From Litorimonas cladophorae (GTDB lineage Bacteria > Pseudomonadota > Alphaproteobacteria > Caulobacterales > Maricaulaceae), in contig NZ_BMYV01000002.1 in NCBI RefSeq assembly GCF_014652455.1, positions 62,001 to 126,000 of the forward strand: 64,000 bases of DNA, given 5' to 3'. Both the position numbers and the translations under genes were made by a program. Shown here in pieces: positions 1-8,318 of this stretch (the stretch's first letter is position 1; the number at the start of each line of letters is the position of its first letter). A model generated the notes under the pieces. It worked only from the letters and a program-made list of their open reading frames with translations. It did no database searches and had not been told where the DNA came from.

Positions 1-926
1 TGCAGGGCGTTAGCATCCACACCACCAGTCAAGACTTTACCAGAGGACGGAACAACCGTGTTATAGGCGCGGCCCAGACGCGTGATCGAGTCGAGCAAGA
101 TGACAACATCTTTGCCGTTTTCTGTCAGGCGCTTGGCTTTTTGAATGACCATTTCGGCGACCTGTACGTGACGTGTAGCAGGCTCATCAAAGGTCGAAGA
201 CACAACTTCGCCTTTAACGCTACGCTGCATGTCGGTGACTTCTTCTGGACGTTCGTCAATCAGCAGCACGAGCACATAACACTCGGGGTGATTTTTCTCG
301 ATGGAATGGGCGATGTTCTGCAACAGGACGGTTTTACCTGTGCGCGGCGGCGCGACGATCAAGGCGCGTTGGCCTTTACCGATTGGCGCAACAATATCGA
401 TAACGCGGCCCGAATTATCTTTGCGGGACGGGTCTTCGATTTCCATTTGCATACGCTCATCTGGATAAAGCGGCGTGAGGTTGTCGAAGTGAACTTTATT
501 CTGCGCCTGTTCCGGCGTGGAGAAGTTGATCGACGTACAATCGGACAGCGCGAAATAACGCTCGTTCTCTTTAGGAGAGCGGATTTCACCTGAAACCGTA
601 TCACCCGTGCGCAAACCATATTTGCGAATTAATTTTGGGTCGACATAGATGTCATCTGGGCCCGGCAAATAATTGGCATCAGGCGCACGCAAGAAGCCAA
701 AGCCATCTTGGAGCACTTCCAAAACGCCCGAACCATCGGTGCGCACTTCGTCTTCGGCTAGGTCTTTTAGGACAGCAAAGAAAATGTCCTGCTTCCGCAT
801 CGATGCCGCGTTTTCGATGCCAACCTCTTCGGCAAAGCGAATAAGCTCTTTGGGTTTGAGTTTTTTAAGATCATCCAATGAGATGGCGGTCATCTCATCA
901 AGGTCTTGGTTTAAAAGGTCAGTCAT
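1..926 (-). CDS. rho: Transcription termination factor Rho (partial, C-terminus beyond left edge)
   Basis: Rho is the hexameric RNA helicase that ends transcription at Rho-dependent sites. About 308 codons are present; the remaining C-terminal part lies outside the window (family length is about 420). In order I see a Rho_N helical segment ([13 protein letters not shown], residues 17-29), the cold-shock-like RNA-binding domain, and the start of the RecA-type ATPase core with Walker A PPRTGKT at 193-199 and then the [13 protein letters not shown] stretch. The start is the ATG at 926 (MTDLLNQ). In alphaproteobacteria rho usually sits near hemE and hemJ, as it does here. The identification is safe; only the missing end is unknown. 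Confidence 0.97.
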   Translation of the reverse strand, partial: MTDLLNQDLDEMTAISLDDLKKLKPKELIRFAEEVGIENAASMRKQDIFFAVLKDLAEDEVRTDGSGVLEVLQDGFGFLRAPDANYLPGPDDIYVDPKLIRKYGLRTGDTVSGEIRSPKENERYFALSDCTSINFSTPEQAQNKVHFDNLTPLYPDERMQMEIEDPSRKDNSGRVIDIVAPIGKGQRALIVAPPRTGKTVLLQNIAHSIEKNHPECYVLVLLIDERPEEVTDMQRSVKGEVVSSTFDEPATRHVQVAEMVIQKAKRLTENGKDVVILLDSITRLGRAYNTVVPSSGKVLTGGVDANAL

Positions 927-977
927 AGGGTATTTTCAGTCTAGGGAGAGAGCCATCCGATTGGGCGCGTGGCGCGA

Positions 978-1115
978 TCAGAACATATGGAAATGAAGGT
1001 CGGAATTGGCGGCAAGACCAGGACGGCTTGCTTCAATACCAGCCATATGTGCCAAAAACGGGTAATCGTCAAGATGAATAGCGATCCCGCCCCAAGGAGG
1101 ACGATTGCTTGACAT
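978..1115 (-). CDS. Small ORF upstream of rho, possible leader peptide
   Basis: A 45-codon open frame (begins MSSNRPPWGG, ends LHFHMF) lies on the rho strand and stops about 50 bases before the rho start. I see no strong Shine-Dalgarno sequence before its ATG, so translation is uncertain. In E. coli the rho transcript carries a short leader ORF (rhoL) and Rho represses its own synthesis in the leader; a similar layout is possible here but is inference. It may equally be chance open frame in a leader RNA. Confidence 0.25.
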   Translation of the reverse strand: MSSNRPPWGGIAIHLDDYPFLAHMAGIEASRPGLAANSDLHFHMF

Positions 1116-1188
1116 GGTTCGAATTAGGGTGCTGTTTCTAAAGATAAGAACGAAAGCTCAAGATAATTGGGCGTCATAGGGGTATATT

Positions 1189-2760
1189 ATGAAACAGATG
1201 CAGGGCTTGGACACGGTTTTTGTCGCCATGGAACGGCCCGTTGCACCCGTGCATATTGGGTCTGTTTTGATCTATGATCCGTCGACAGCGCCGGGAGGCT
1301 TTGTCCGTTTCAAGGATATTCTATCCTTCATCGAAGGCCGCATGCATTTGTGCGAAACGATGCGTCAAAAGATGGTCAAAGTTCCCTTTGGCCTCGATTA
1401 TCCCTATTGGGTTCAAGACAGTAGTTTCGATATCGAATATCATGTCCGCCACGTCGCCCTACCCAAGCCGGGGGATTGGCGACAGCTTTGTATTCAAGCG
1501 GCACGCGTTTTTGCGCGGCCGTTAGATCTGTCCCGTCCACCTTGGGAAATCACGGTTGTCGAGGGCTTGGACAATATTCCTGGCGTGCCAAAAGGCTCTT
1601 ACGCCATGCTCACCAAAGTACATCACTCTGCAATTGATGGTGTATCTGGTGTCGACATGATGAACGCGCTGCATACGCTGACGATTGATAAGGACGCGCC
1701 CCTGCCACCTGACACATGGCGCCCAGAAGCCGACCCTAGCCAGATTGGGATGTTTGCGCGCGGCTATGTTCGCAATTTAACGAACCCCATCCGCCAAGCC
1801 AAAGCGATGCGCCACACCGTGCCCGGCATGATGCGCACAGCCAAAGGCCTGATCAAAAAAGAGTTTGATTTTAAAGCTTTGATGAACGCGCCCAAAACTC
1901 GATTTAATGGCACGGTTTCCCCGCATCGCATGTTTGATGCGCGGACCTTTGCGCTCAAAGATATCTTACGCCTTCGCGCTTTGGCAGAGGGATCAAAACT
2001 CAATGATGTGATGCTGTCCATTACAGGTGGGGCCATGCGCCTCTATCTGGACCGTTATAATGAGCTACCCGACACATCCGTCACCACAATGGCCCCGATA
2101 TCAGTGCGCGACGAAGCCGAGAAAAACACGATGGGCAATCAAGTGTCAGCCATGTTTGTGCCGCTCGGCTCACATATTGGATCGGCGCGAGAGCGGATGA
2201 AATATGTTACGGAAGAAACAATCAAAGCCAAAAGTTTCACCAGCGCCATGGGCGCGCGTCAAATGACGGAGATGGCGAAACTCGCGCCTGCTCCCATGAT
2301 GAACATCGGCGCGAAAATTTTCTCCCAGTTCAAATTGGCCGATCATGTAAAGCCTTTCGTCAATACAGTCGTAACGAATGTTCCCTGCCCGCCCGTCCCG
2401 ATTTATTCGGCAGGGGCGCAACTTATTGATATCTTCGGAATGCTCTGTCTCGTCGATGGCGTGAAGTTAGGCCATGTCGTGCATAGCTATGTCGATAAGG
2501 TGACTTTGTCCTTTACCGCCTGTCGGAGTGCAGTTCCTGATCCTGATTTTTACTCGGAATGTCTGCAGGCCAGTTTTGATGATCACATTGCTGCCGTTGT
2601 AGAACTTGAAAAATCTAAAGCTGCTAGAGCGGAAGCTGCTGATCGCAAAGTGAAGACGAAGAAGAGGGTGGTACGAAAGAAAATGACAACGGATAAGACG
2701 CTTGTCAAAACCACTACTAAGACATCTAACGGGTCACCTAAAACGCCGCCCAAGGCGTAG
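1189..2760 (+). CDS. Wax ester synthase / diacylglycerol acyltransferase family protein
   Basis: WS/DGAT enzymes join a fatty acyl-CoA to a fatty alcohol or diacylglycerol and make storage lipid at the cytoplasmic membrane. The catalytic motif HHSAIDG (HHxxxDG) is at residues 145-151, preceded by PLDLSRPPWE at 111-120, both typical of the family, and NVPCPPVP near residue 400 matches the conserved C-terminal domain motif. The protein is 523 residues; the last ~50 are an unusual Lys/Arg/Thr-rich tail (KTKKRVVRKK) beyond the usual family end. The start is the ATG at 1189. An alpha/beta hydrolase follows 85 bases downstream on the same strand, suggesting a lipid turnover pair. Substrate cannot be read from sequence. 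Confidence 0.88.
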   Translation: MKQMQGLDTVFVAMERPVAPVHIGSVLIYDPSTAPGGFVRFKDILSFIEGRMHLCETMRQKMVKVPFGLDYPYWVQDSSFDIEYHVRHVALPKPGDWRQLCIQAARVFARPLDLSRPPWEITVVEGLDNIPGVPKGSYAMLTKVHHSAIDGVSGVDMMNALHTLTIDKDAPLPPDTWRPEADPSQIGMFARGYVRNLTNPIRQAKAMRHTVPGMMRTAKGLIKKEFDFKALMNAPKTRFNGTVSPHRMFDARTFALKDILRLRALAEGSKLNDVMLSITGGAMRLYLDRYNELPDTSVTTMAPISVRDEAEKNTMGNQVSAMFVPLGSHIGSARERMKYVTEETIKAKSFTSAMGARQMTEMAKLAPAPMMNIGAKIFSQFKLADHVKPFVNTVVTNVPCPPVPIYSAGAQLIDIFGMLCLVDGVKLGHVVHSYVDKVTLSFTACRSAVPDPDFYSECLQASFDDHIAAVVELEKSKAARAEAADRKVKTKKRVVRKKMTTDKTLVKTTTKTSNGSPKTPPKA

Positions 2761-2845
2761 TAAGATCTTCTTAGAGAAATCACCGCACATTGGTTGCGAA
2801 TAAATACGGGTCCCGAATTCAATGAAACGACCCAAAGGAAATAAC

Positions 2846-3664
2846 ATGTCGATCTCGCTTACCTCGTCTTTGACGTCTTCAAAGATCGCGCCCCAAGGCG
2901 CTGCGCAACTCGGCTTGTCTCGGAAAGGGCCTGCTCTATTCTGGACCCTCACCGAAGGGGCTCGTGCGAGTGTTGAAATGACGAGCTTTGTGATGCTGCG
3001 TCGGTTGATGAAACGTCTGCCCAAAGGTGACGGCCATCCCGTTATTTTCTTCCCAGGTTTTGTGGCCAGCGATTATTCCACCAAACCAATGCGCAAACTG
3101 CTTAAAGATCTGGGGTATAAAACCCATGGTTGGGGTTTGGGTCGGAACCTGCGGTTTAATGAGGACCGCGAAGCCAAAATGAATGCTTTGCTTGTGTCTG
3201 TGTATGAAAAACACGGCGAGAAAGTCTCCCTCGTGGGCTGGAGCCTCGGTGGCGTTTTTGCGCGTGAAGTCGCTAAATCAAATCCACATATGGTGCGTAG
3301 CGTAATCTCGCTCGGCAGCCCGATTTCAGGAGATATGGAACATTCAAATGCGGGCCGACTCTACGAAGCTTTCAATGGAAAACCTGACGACACCATGGGA
3401 GAGCGATTGAAAACGATCAGCCAAGCTCCGCCCGTCCCAACAACGTCAATCTACACAAAAACAGATGGCGTTGTCGCGTGGAAGGGTTCGATCCAGCGTC
3501 CGAATAAAAAAACCCAGACAGAAAACATTTGTGTACCTGCCAGCCATATTGGCCTCGGCGTTAACCCGCTCGTCATGTACGCGCTAGCGGATCGCCTCGC
3601 CCAAGCCGAAGGCAAATGGGCGCCGTTTGAAGCTGAGGGCTTGAAACGGTTCGTCTTTAAATAA
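2846..3664 (+). CDS. Alpha/beta hydrolase (esterase/lipase-like)
   Basis: A serine hydrolase of the alpha/beta fold. The nucleophile elbow GWSLGG places the active serine at about residue 133 of the 272-residue product, and the strand before the lid reads HPVIFFPGF, the usual oxyanion region. I start it at the ATG at 2846 because AAAGGA lies just before it; an in-frame ATG at 2822 would add eight residues and would contain that ribosome site. No signal peptide is evident, so it is probably cytoplasmic. Its place directly after the WS/DGAT-type acyltransferase suggests action on acyl esters, but this is inference. It resembles lipase/acyltransferase-like hydrolases of no fixed substrate. Confidence 0.85.
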   Translation: MSISLTSSLTSSKIAPQGAAQLGLSRKGPALFWTLTEGARASVEMTSFVMLRRLMKRLPKGDGHPVIFFPGFVASDYSTKPMRKLLKDLGYKTHGWGLGRNLRFNEDREAKMNALLVSVYEKHGEKVSLVGWSLGGVFAREVAKSNPHMVRSVISLGSPISGDMEHSNAGRLYEAFNGKPDDTMGERLKTISQAPPVPTTSIYTKTDGVVAWKGSIQRPNKKTQTENICVPASHIGLGVNPLVMYALADRLAQAEGKWAPFEAEGLKRFVFK

Positions 3665-3687
3665 ACGACTGTCTTACGGCCCTTTCT

Positions 3688-4794
3688 ATGCTTCAAAATA
3701 GAGCTGATCGAAAAACTTCTGTTCTGATAAAGAAACCTGTCCGCGGGTTTTTGTTGTCCGTTAGCTTTGCAGGCCTCATCTTCCTCGCGTTTAATCCCTA
3801 TGTCGTCGTGGATCTCCAAGACGCGCTAGGCCTTTCGGATTCCGGGGTTACTGTTGAGGTAGAGGAGCCTGATCAATCCGCTCCGCCGCCGCCGAAACAG
3901 ATAGACGCGCCAGTCCTGCCAATTACCGCCGTGCCAGATTCAGAGCGTTTGCCTCGGATTGAAGGGTTTGATCAGATCGCGAAACATGATCTTTGGATTG
4001 ATGATGCGCCTTGCGGTGTTGATATTTTCGAGACCCCTCGTTCTCTTTCAGGTCTTGGGCCGCGTCAGGACGGTGGACCTTTGACCGATCCGCTGAAAGC
4101 TGTGAGCGCGCAAGATATTTTGAACCAACCCACCTATCGCTTTGAGAGTAGGAATGGCGTTACCTTGCGGGTGGTGGAGCCGGTCGTGAAATATTACCAG
4201 GTGACGGGGCGCAGCTTTCGCGAGGCGCAATCCGATATCGTCAAACGCAAACCTTTGGATGAATCAAGAAATTACGACATCGATCCCGACCTGATCAGCC
4301 CGGACCGAGAAGGTAATATTGCGACACTGGCCAATATCTTGTCGCCAACATTGCTGTCTTACACCACTTTTGGATCGCGAGATCATTACAGACTTTTGGC
4401 GGGCCAGACTGAGTTAACATCCGCTTTTGTGATCACCTTGCCCGCTTGGAAAAATTATGAGGACGCCTCCGCGAAGGACCAAGCCAAATGGGATGATTTG
4501 GTTTGTAATGCGTCTCATCATGAATTGGGACATTTGCGCATTCGGCTCGATATTCTGGCAGAAACACTAGATGGCTATGCGGCGCTGCCGCCAGCGCAAA
4601 CCCGCGCCGAGCTAGGGCAATTGACCGCCGATTACCGCGCAGAGATCAACGCGCGCATTGATAATAGGCAGGATGCCTATCACATTTACAATGGCGGTGG
4701 ATTGCGGCGTGGGATGATTGAACTGCCCTATGCCGAGCTGCCGTTCCCGTGGTTAAGCGACCGCGAAACAGAGCCTTTGCAATCGGCTGACTAA
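3688..4794 (+). CDS. DUF922-type predicted Zn-dependent secreted protein
   Basis: A 368-residue protein with an N-terminal hydrophobic segment (about residues 18-36) that would act as a signal anchor, then a Pro-rich stretch and a C-terminal domain with HHELGH at 277-282, i.e. an HExxH zinc-binding helix. The region just before (residues about 150-280, with YYQVTGRSFREAQ) looks like the DUF922 family of putative secreted metalloproteases. It follows the alpha/beta hydrolase by 24 bases on the same strand and its stop overlaps the end of hemJ on the other strand by four bases. Substrate unknown; protease activity is a family-level prediction only. Confidence 0.75.
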   Translation: MLQNRADRKTSVLIKKPVRGFLLSVSFAGLIFLAFNPYVVVDLQDALGLSDSGVTVEVEEPDQSAPPPPKQIDAPVLPITAVPDSERLPRIEGFDQIAKHDLWIDDAPCGVDIFETPRSLSGLGPRQDGGPLTDPLKAVSAQDILNQPTYRFESRNGVTLRVVEPVVKYYQVTGRSFREAQSDIVKRKPLDESRNYDIDPDLISPDREGNIATLANILSPTLLSYTTFGSRDHYRLLAGQTELTSAFVITLPAWKNYEDASAKDQAKWDDLVCNASHHELGHLRIRLDILAETLDGYAALPPAQTRAELGQLTADYRAEINARIDNRQDAYHIYNGGGLRRGMIELPYAELPFPWLSDRETEPLQSAD

Positions 4795-5231
4795 AACGGC
4801 TGCACAATCGCGAGGATAACAATCGCAATGGTCGCGAAGGCTGGAACTTCGTTGATACGGCGGAAGAATTTTTCAGACTTCGGACGCCCGCCTTCCAAAA
4901 AGCCTTTGCGCGTTTTCGCCAAAAATCCGTGATAGCCGATCAAACCAAAAGCAATTGCCACTTTTATCCATAGCCATAGCGCCACGCCGCCAGCGCTCGC
5001 GTTATATCCGATCAGGACCAGTCCCAATACAAAAGCCGCAATCATGGCCGGGTTCATAATGGTCCGCAGGAGTTTGACCTCTGCCTCTTCCATCTTAGCT
5101 TCGAGCTCACCCCCGACTTTTGCGACGCTGTGATAGACAAACAGGCGCGGTAAATAGAGCAGTCCCGCCATCCAAAAGATAACGGCGATAAGATGAACGG
5201 CTTTGAGCCACGGGTAGAGAATATCAAACAT
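4791..5231 (-). CDS. hemJ: Protoporphyrinogen oxidase HemJ
   Basis: HemJ oxidises protoporphyrinogen IX to protoporphyrin IX in the inner membrane, the penultimate heme step in many alphaproteobacteria that lack HemG and HemY. The 146-residue product has the family size, four hydrophobic segments, and the N-terminal pattern YPWLKAVHLIAVIFWMAGL with the conserved His at 13. The start is the ATG at 5231. Other heme genes are close: hemE lies 1.5 kb away on the same strand, separated by a lipoprotein gene and two small AT-rich ORFs, which may be insertions into an older hemE-hemJ-rho arrangement. Confidence 0.9.
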   Translation of the reverse strand: MFDILYPWLKAVHLIAVIFWMAGLLYLPRLFVYHSVAKVGGELEAKMEEAEVKLLRTIMNPAMIAAFVLGLVLIGYNASAGGVALWLWIKVAIAFGLIGYHGFLAKTRKGFLEGGRPKSEKFFRRINEVPAFATIAIVILAIVQPF

Positions 5232-5381
5232 AACCTGCGCTTAGACCGATCGAACCGAAATGGGAAGATCAGGATCACGCCTGATTGTCGGGCCGACCCT
5301 GCGACAAATCATAGCCAGTTCACATTCATCTGCTTATAAATACAGCGAAGCACGTTTTGGCAGTACAGGTTGAATTCGATC

Positions 5382-6047
5382 ATGACACATAATTTGAACA
5401 AATGGGCCGTCACATTGGGCCTGCTGGTTTTGGCACCCACCTATCTGACGGGGTGCGCGACAGCGGCTTATAATATCCAAGAGAAATTCGGCATTGAGAA
5501 GCGCGATATCCTGGTCGACCGCGTCATTGATGTGTCCAAATCCCAAACCGAAGCCAAAGAGGAATTCGAGGACGCGCTGGAAGCTTTTCGCGCAGTCGTC
5601 GCGGTTGACGGCGGAGAGCTTGAACAAACCTATGATGATTTGAACAAAGCCTATAAAAATGCGGATAGCCAAGCCAAAGAGGTTCGCTCTCGCGTCGCGT
5701 CCGTCAAACGCGTGGCGCGTGATTTGTTCAAAGAATGGGAGTCCGAGCTGAATGTCTATTCCGATCAAAACCTTCGCCGCGCCTCTGAGGCTCAATTGCG
5801 CGAGACAGAACAAAAATATGAAGCGTTGACCGCAAAAATGGATGCCGCAACGGCGTCAATGGACCCTGTCCTCACCGTTTTCAAAGACCGCGTTTTATAC
5901 CTTAAGCATAACCTAAATGCCCGCGCGATCTCCGCGCTAAGTTCTGAAACCATGGATATCGAAAGCGACGTCGCTCGATTAATTGCGGAAATGGAACAAT
6001 CCATCTCAGCCGCCGATGCGTTCATTCAGGAGATGGGTGGGTCTTAG
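5382..6047 (+). CDS. DUF2959-type lipoprotein
   Basis: A 221-residue lipoprotein: a short signal peptide ends in the lipobox LTGC near residue 26, after which the mature chain is almost wholly charged helical sequence (EAKEEFEDALEAF and similar), likely coiled coil. It matches my recollection of the DUF2959 family, whose role is not known. I use the ATG at 5382 rather than the in-frame TTG at 5370 because the only AGG-like ribosome site (5367-5369) would abut the TTG. The 3' end overlaps the last codons of an opposing small ORF by 26 bases. Confidence 0.8.
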   Translation: MTHNLNKWAVTLGLLVLAPTYLTGCATAAYNIQEKFGIEKRDILVDRVIDVSKSQTEAKEEFEDALEAFRAVVAVDGGELEQTYDDLNKAYKNADSQAKEVRSRVASVKRVARDLFKEWESELNVYSDQNLRRASEAQLRETEQKYEALTAKMDAATASMDPVLTVFKDRVLYLKHNLNARAISALSSETMDIESDVARLIAEMEQSISAADAFIQEMGGS

Positions 6048-6462
6048 GTAGGGTTTGAGGATTCATGTTATCCCAAACTGCTCTCATCAATGAACTAATG
6101 CGGAAGGCATCTTCCAGTTCATTATCAAACGCAGACCAGTACCAAATTTGATAGGCGTGAATGGAATAGTTTTTCGTAAGATATTTTTTGATTGCGAAGG
6201 CAATCTGGTCTTCGAGAAAGTCTATGTCACTTTCCTCCAAAGATTGAAGAACAATATCCATGAGAGTAAATTGAACATCTGGTTCCAATTTATAACTCTT
6301 TAGAGCTTCAAAAAACTCGGAAAGCCTGTTCGGATCTGCAATCTCAAAAGCCCAATCTTGCATCGATGACTCATTAGGTAGATCAAAGTCATTTGCGATT
6401 TTTTCTATGGACTCAATTGTCCAAAACCGGAACTCTGGCTCGATTACGTTATTTACGATCAT
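6022..6462 (-). CDS. Hypothetical acidic protein, AT-rich island
   Basis: A 146-residue protein (MIVNNVIEPEF at the start) that I do not recognise. It has no signal peptide or membrane segment, is rich in Asp/Glu, and contains the aromatic run YQIWYWSAFDNE. The DNA here is visibly richer in A+T (roughly 40% G+C by hand count over 120 bases) than the flanking genes, which suggests recent acquisition. It lies 14 bases after another small unknown ORF on the same strand. Small acidic proteins of this type are often immunity-like, but no toxin is next to it, so no function is assigned. Confidence 0.65.
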   Translation of the reverse strand: MIVNNVIEPEFRFWTIESIEKIANDFDLPNESSMQDWAFEIADPNRLSEFFEALKSYKLEPDVQFTLMDIVLQSLEESDIDFLEDQIAFAIKKYLTKNYSIHAYQIWYWSAFDNELEDAFRISSLMRAVWDNMNPQTLPKTHPSPE

Positions 6463-6475
6463 TATGTGTTCAGAA

Positions 6476-6727
6476 CTAATTTGGGTTCATCAAGTGAGAG
6501 AATTGAGCGTAAATTTCTGCTTTTGCGTCGTCCACTGAACCGAATAAACTCGGGCGAGGTAGAGTGTCTTGAGACCAGTATAAAACATCTTCTTCCTCTT
6601 CAAAATTTAACGTTTCAATATAAAATTGAAAATGACCATCAGGTCGTTTGCGTATTGAAAAAACAGTATTCAGATCTGAAGTCTCTATGAAGCTAACCTC
6701 ATTTTTCTTTGAGATGCGTTTTCTCAT
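6476..6727 (-). CDS. Hypothetical small protein, AT-rich island
   Basis: An 83-residue ORF from the ATG at 6727 (MRKRISKKNEVSF); a TTG at 6742 in frame would add five residues and would lie directly against the hemE stop codon. It is not recognised. The middle (FNFEEEEDVLYW-like acidic patch) and composition resemble the neighbouring 146-residue ORF only in being acidic and AT-rich. The two may form a small operon inserted behind hemE. There are no membrane segments and no known catalytic motif. Confidence 0.55.
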   Translation of the reverse strand: MRKRISKKNEVSFIETSDLNTVFSIRKRPDGHFQFYIETLNFEEEEDVLYWSQDTLPRPSLFGSVDDAKAEIYAQFSHLMNPN

Positions 6728-6742
6728 TTGAGAAACATTCAA

Positions 6743-7774
6743 CTAAACGTAATTCGGTTCTTTACCGCGCACATGATCGACAACGGCTTGCACGTTCTCA
6801 ATCTTTACATCTGGCGTGACGCCATGACCCAAGTTAAAAATATGTGGACCGCCGGCGGCGTCGCGCAGAACGGCTTCGACAGAGCGGTAGAGCGTGGTCC
6901 CACCAATGCGCAACGCTAAAGGATCCAGGTTCCCTTGGAGTGGCATGCCTTCTGGCAGAGTCGCGCGGTAATCCTCCATTGGCATTTGTGTGCCCGCGGC
7001 AATACCTGTGATGCCCGTTTCATGGGCGTAACGAACAGCGTTCAAACCTGCGCCGCGTGGAAAGCCCATGATGGGTACGGTCACGCCTGCTGCGCGGACC
7101 CGTTCAATAATATCGTGCGTTGGATTGATCACCAGACGATCAAACAGGTCCGGTGCGAGACCTTCCGCCCAGCTTTCAAAAATCTTGAGCACATTCGCGC
7201 CGGCTTTGGCTTGGCCGATCAAATATTCTGCCGTGCTCTCAACCAGCGCCGCAAGCAAATCAGACATGGCTTCTGGGTTCTCATAGGCGAAACGTTTCGC
7301 GATCTCTTTCGTCGGGCTGCCTTTTCCCTCGATCATATAGGTCGCCACAGTCCAAGGACCGCCCGCAAAGCCGATTAACGCCTTTTCGGGGGCTAGTCCT
7401 GCCCGAACGCGTCTAACCGTCTCATAGATAGAGCTAATCCGATCAGCCGCTCCATTCACGGTCAGTTTTGCAATCGCGTCCACATCAATCGGTTCCAAAA
7501 CAGGGCCAGTGCCTTTGATGAACTCAACCTTGCGGCCCAATCCGATCGGGATGAGCAGGATATCTGCGAAGAGAATAGCTGCATCCATGTCGTAACGGCG
7601 AATGGGTTGAAGTGTAACCTCCGCAGCCTTGTCCGGTGTGAAGCAGAAATCGATGAAATTCTTACAGGTAGACCGGACTTCCAGATATTCAGGCAAATGC
7701 CGACCCGCTTGGCGCATCATCCAAATCGGTGGGGTGTCAGTCTGTTGACCATTCAGGACGTCGAGCAGTTTCAT
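6743..7774 (-). CDS. hemE: Uroporphyrinogen decarboxylase
   Basis: HemE removes four carboxyl groups from uroporphyrinogen III to give coproporphyrinogen III in the cytoplasm. The 343-residue length is normal. The N-terminal signature PIWMMRQAGRHLPEY (residues about 16-30) carries the conserved Arg residues that bind substrate acetates, and GFAGGPWTVATYM and GFPRGAG follow at the expected places. The start is the ATG at 7774. It stands at the edge of the replication origin and is read away from it, as hemE is in Caulobacter. Two AT-rich ORFs follow its stop directly. Confidence 0.97.
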   Translation of the reverse strand: MKLLDVLNGQQTDTPPIWMMRQAGRHLPEYLEVRSTCKNFIDFCFTPDKAAEVTLQPIRRYDMDAAILFADILLIPIGLGRKVEFIKGTGPVLEPIDVDAIAKLTVNGAADRISSIYETVRRVRAGLAPEKALIGFAGGPWTVATYMIEGKGSPTKEIAKRFAYENPEAMSDLLAALVESTAEYLIGQAKAGANVLKIFESWAEGLAPDLFDRLVINPTHDIIERVRAAGVTVPIMGFPRGAGLNAVRYAHETGITGIAAGTQMPMEDYRATLPEGMPLQGNLDPLALRIGGTTLYRSVEAVLRDAAGGPHIFNLGHGVTPDVKIENVQAVVDHVRGKEPNYV

Positions 7775-7814
7775 AGGTTCGGCTTACTTTGAAAGGTGAC
7801 TTCGTATCCTGAAA

Positions 7815-7829
7815 TTAAGGGATCGCTAA
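7815..7829. promoter_or_regulatory. CtrA-like binding site in the origin
   Basis: TTAA-N7-CTAA is one base from the CtrA consensus TTAA-N7-TTAA. In Caulobacter CtrA binds several such sites in the origin and blocks initiation in swarmer cells. A second weaker match, GTTA-N7-TTAA, is at 7958-7972. The motif is short, so individual sites could be chance; their position in a hemE-DUF299 origin raises the odds. Confidence 0.45.
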
Positions 7830-8114
7830 GCCTGATTACAAGGCGTGTCTTAGGCTTTCCCCCACACATATCCAAGCTTCCTTCCTTCCCTCTAAAAAAT
7901 TTTTTTAAAGGAGGAGTGGTTGTAGAGCCTGTGGGGATGTGGGCGGATTCACCTTTTGTTAGGGGAAATTAATATGCACGCCCTGAATCTGGATTGGATT
8001 TTCTTCCTACTGTGGAGAAGGACGCCACTGCGCTGATTGGATAAGTGTATTTTCCAGGGATTTATGAGGATTTCGTGCTGGGGATATATGCTGGGATAAA
8101 ATTTGGCATAAGTT

Positions 8115-8132
8115 TCATCCACATTATTCACA
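8115..8132. promoter_or_regulatory. Tandem DnaA-box-like 9-mers
   Basis: Two abutting 9-mers, TCATCCACA and TTATTCACA, run in the same direction with no spacer. Each differs by one base from the DnaA consensus TTATCCACA. Abutting boxes would allow two DnaA molecules side by side. They lie about 190 bases before the DUF299 start. Confidence 0.6.
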
Positions 8133-8318
8133 ATATTAACGGTTATGGCGCTCGGGTGTGGATGTGGGCTGTGGGTTACTGAAATTCATGCCCGTTATGG
8201 TGTGGAGAAAGCGCTGAAACGGCTTTGCCTGTGGACAGGACGGGGCAAACGCGCGAAACGAGGCGTTCATTGTAATGTCCGTTTTTGCTGCGCCTGCCAA
8301 AGTTGAGGAAAGCCCCAT

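Larger units (their letters stand above)
7775..8318. other. Candidate chromosomal replication origin (oriC)
   Basis: The 544 bases between divergent hemE and the DUF299 gene hold no convincing gene. In Caulobacter crescentus Cori lies between the same two genes. I see a tandem pair of DnaA-box-like 9-mers, TCATCCACA (8115-8123) and TTATTCACA (8124-8132), each one base from TTATCCACA; TGTGGAGAA at 8011-8019 and 8201-8209, one base from TGTGGATAA; and an AT tract of six A then seven T at 7894-7906 flanked by pyrimidine and purine runs, a possible unwinding element. A CtrA-like site lies at 7815-7829. Function is inferred from synteny and motifs; replication was not tested. Confidence 0.85.
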
